The notes under the pieces were generated by a model. That model was given only the letters and a program-made list of their open reading frames with translations, was not told the DNA's origin and ran no database searches. Shown one piece after another: positions 63,433-64,000 of a stretch of DNA of 64,000 nt. The translations under genes were made by a program, and so were the position numbers. Positions within the stretch are counted from its first letter, which is position 1, and each line of letters begins with the position of its first letter. The stretch is taken from positions 248,001 to 312,000 of the forward strand of contig NZ_JAIVAL010000003.1 in NCBI RefSeq assembly GCF_020171985.1, given 5' to 3'. Source of the stretch: Halobacillus halophilus. Lineage in GTDB: Bacteria; Bacillota; Bacilli; Bacillales; Halobacillaceae.

Positions 63433-64000
63433 TTATAATTCGTCACTCAGGAGTTTGGCCATAATAACGGCAAACTCAGAGCGCTTAATGGGTTGATTCG
63501 GGCGATAGGTACCGTCTGGAAAGCCTTTGATTACGTCGTTTGCCACAAGCGTATCAATATACGAGGCGGCCCAGGAATCCGCTTTTACATCAGGGAAGCT
63601 GCTGGCACTCTCCCCGGTTAATTCATAAGCGCGAACAACAAGCGTCGCCATCTCCGCTCGAGTCAGTGTGCCATTCGGATGGAACGTGCCATCTTCATAA
63701 CCCGAGAGTATTCCGGCTTCCGCCAGCGCCCCGATATATTCGGTTCCCCAGTGATGGTCCGGTACATCCGGAAAGTCCGCTTCTTGCCGAGGAAGGTCCA
63801 GTTCACGGGCAATCATCGTCGCCGCTCCCGCGCGGGTGATTGGATCATAGAAACCAAATGTTCCGTCCGGGTACCCCGTCATCAGGTTTTCCCTGGACAG
63901 GTAGCTGACATAAGGTTCGGCCCACGTGCCGGTAACATCCGGGAATGTTTTTTCATTATATTCCATGCTCAATACGTAGTTTTCATTCCTATCAGCTTCT
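63433..64000 (-). CDS. SLH-domain surface protein (N-terminal part beyond window)
   Basis: The visible part is the C-terminal 188 residues or so. The frame stays open to the window edge (EADRNENYV upstream of the first possible start, a TTG at 63972), so the gene most likely starts to the right. Three SLH domains are clear: FPDVTGTWAEPYVSYLSREN with DPITRAGAATM; FPDVPDHHWGTEYIGALAEA with TLTRAEMATL; FPDVKADSWAASYIDTLVAN with PIKRSEFAVI. It is a wall-anchored protein, possibly an S-layer component, and a likely client of SecA2-SlaP (inference from position). Confidence 0.88.
   Translation of the reverse strand, partial: EADRNENYVLSMEYNEKTFPDVTGTWAEPYVSYLSRENLMTGYPDGTFGFYDPITRAGAATMIARELDLPRQEADFPDVPDHHWGTEYIGALAEAGILSGYEDGTFHPNGTLTRAEMATLVVRAYELTGESASSFPDVKADSWAASYIDTLVANDVIKGFPDGTYRPNQPIKRSEFAVIMAKLLSDEL

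Noticed and set aside
1-64000. tRNA, rRNA, CRISPR array or complete insertion sequence
   Set aside because: Looked for by eye on both strands. No regular repeat-spacer array, no transposase frame and no cloverleaf was found. A tRNA/Rfam scan would be the decisive check.

Overview
The window looks like a chromosomal segment of a moderately halophilic or haloalkaliphilic member of the Bacillaceae (Halobacillus/Pontibacillus-like). This is inferred from the gene families, not measured. The clues are low-to-medium GC, consensus sigma-A promoters and strong Shine-Dalgarno sites, many TTG/GTG starts, very acidic exported proteins, SLH-anchored surface proteins with a SecA2-SlaP accessory secretion pair, TRAP transport, and a Gram-positive tyrosine-kinase-controlled polysaccharide locus. 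No rRNA, tRNA, CRISPR array or intact insertion sequence was seen.

Layout. 0-9 kb: a LacI-family regulator cut by the left edge, an acidic lipoprotein, a DJ-1/PfpI protein, a Fur-boxed FTR1-type iron permease with four extracellular helical repeats, and a GntR(FCD)-DctP-DctQ-DctM TRAP operon. 9-14 kb: a small unknown protein, an RDD membrane protein, and the xylose genes xylA and a xylose/H+ symporter behind a XylR-type operator plus a cre site. 13.5-24 kb: an accessory zone of small unknown genes. It holds an 18-codon peptide unit with its own promoter and terminator, a decayed pRiA4b ORF-3-like gene, a glycine-zipper membrane protein, a coupled pair (membrane coiled-coil protein plus a membrane protein with an HNH-like GHH motif), and an LPDTS sortase substrate. 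24-30.6 kb: an OatA-like acyltransferase, then an amidohydrolase, a sodium:solute symporter and a HutC-type regulator.

30.8-52.9 kb is a minus-strand exopolysaccharide/capsule cluster. It starts with the chain-length/kinase-activator protein, the BY-kinase and the PHP phosphatase, followed by a CapD-like dehydratase and the initiating sugar-phosphate transferase. The AT-rich middle holds glycosyltransferases, an EpsG-like polymerase, a Wzx flippase, two TupA-like ATP-grasp genes and a route to dTDP-N-formyl-Fuc4N (RmlA, RmlB, WecE-like aminotransferase, formyltransferase). It ends with UDP-glucose dehydrogenase and a UDP-glucuronate epimerase-like gene. The predicted polymer carries uronic acid, possibly amidated with amino acids as in teichuronopeptide, and an N-formylated amino sugar. 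Intrinsic terminators sit between several of the first genes.

53.6-64 kb is a surface-layer locus: an NlpC/P60 hydrolase with three SLH domains, a 1444-residue subtilisin-like protease with C-terminal SLH domains, SecA2, SlaP, and the C-terminal part of another SLH protein running off the right edge. SecA2-SlaP probably exports these SLH proteins. The strongest candidates for something undescribed are the GHH-motif membrane pair, the formyl-sugar/TupA polysaccharide, the terminator-interrupted capsule operon and the 18-codon peptide unit.
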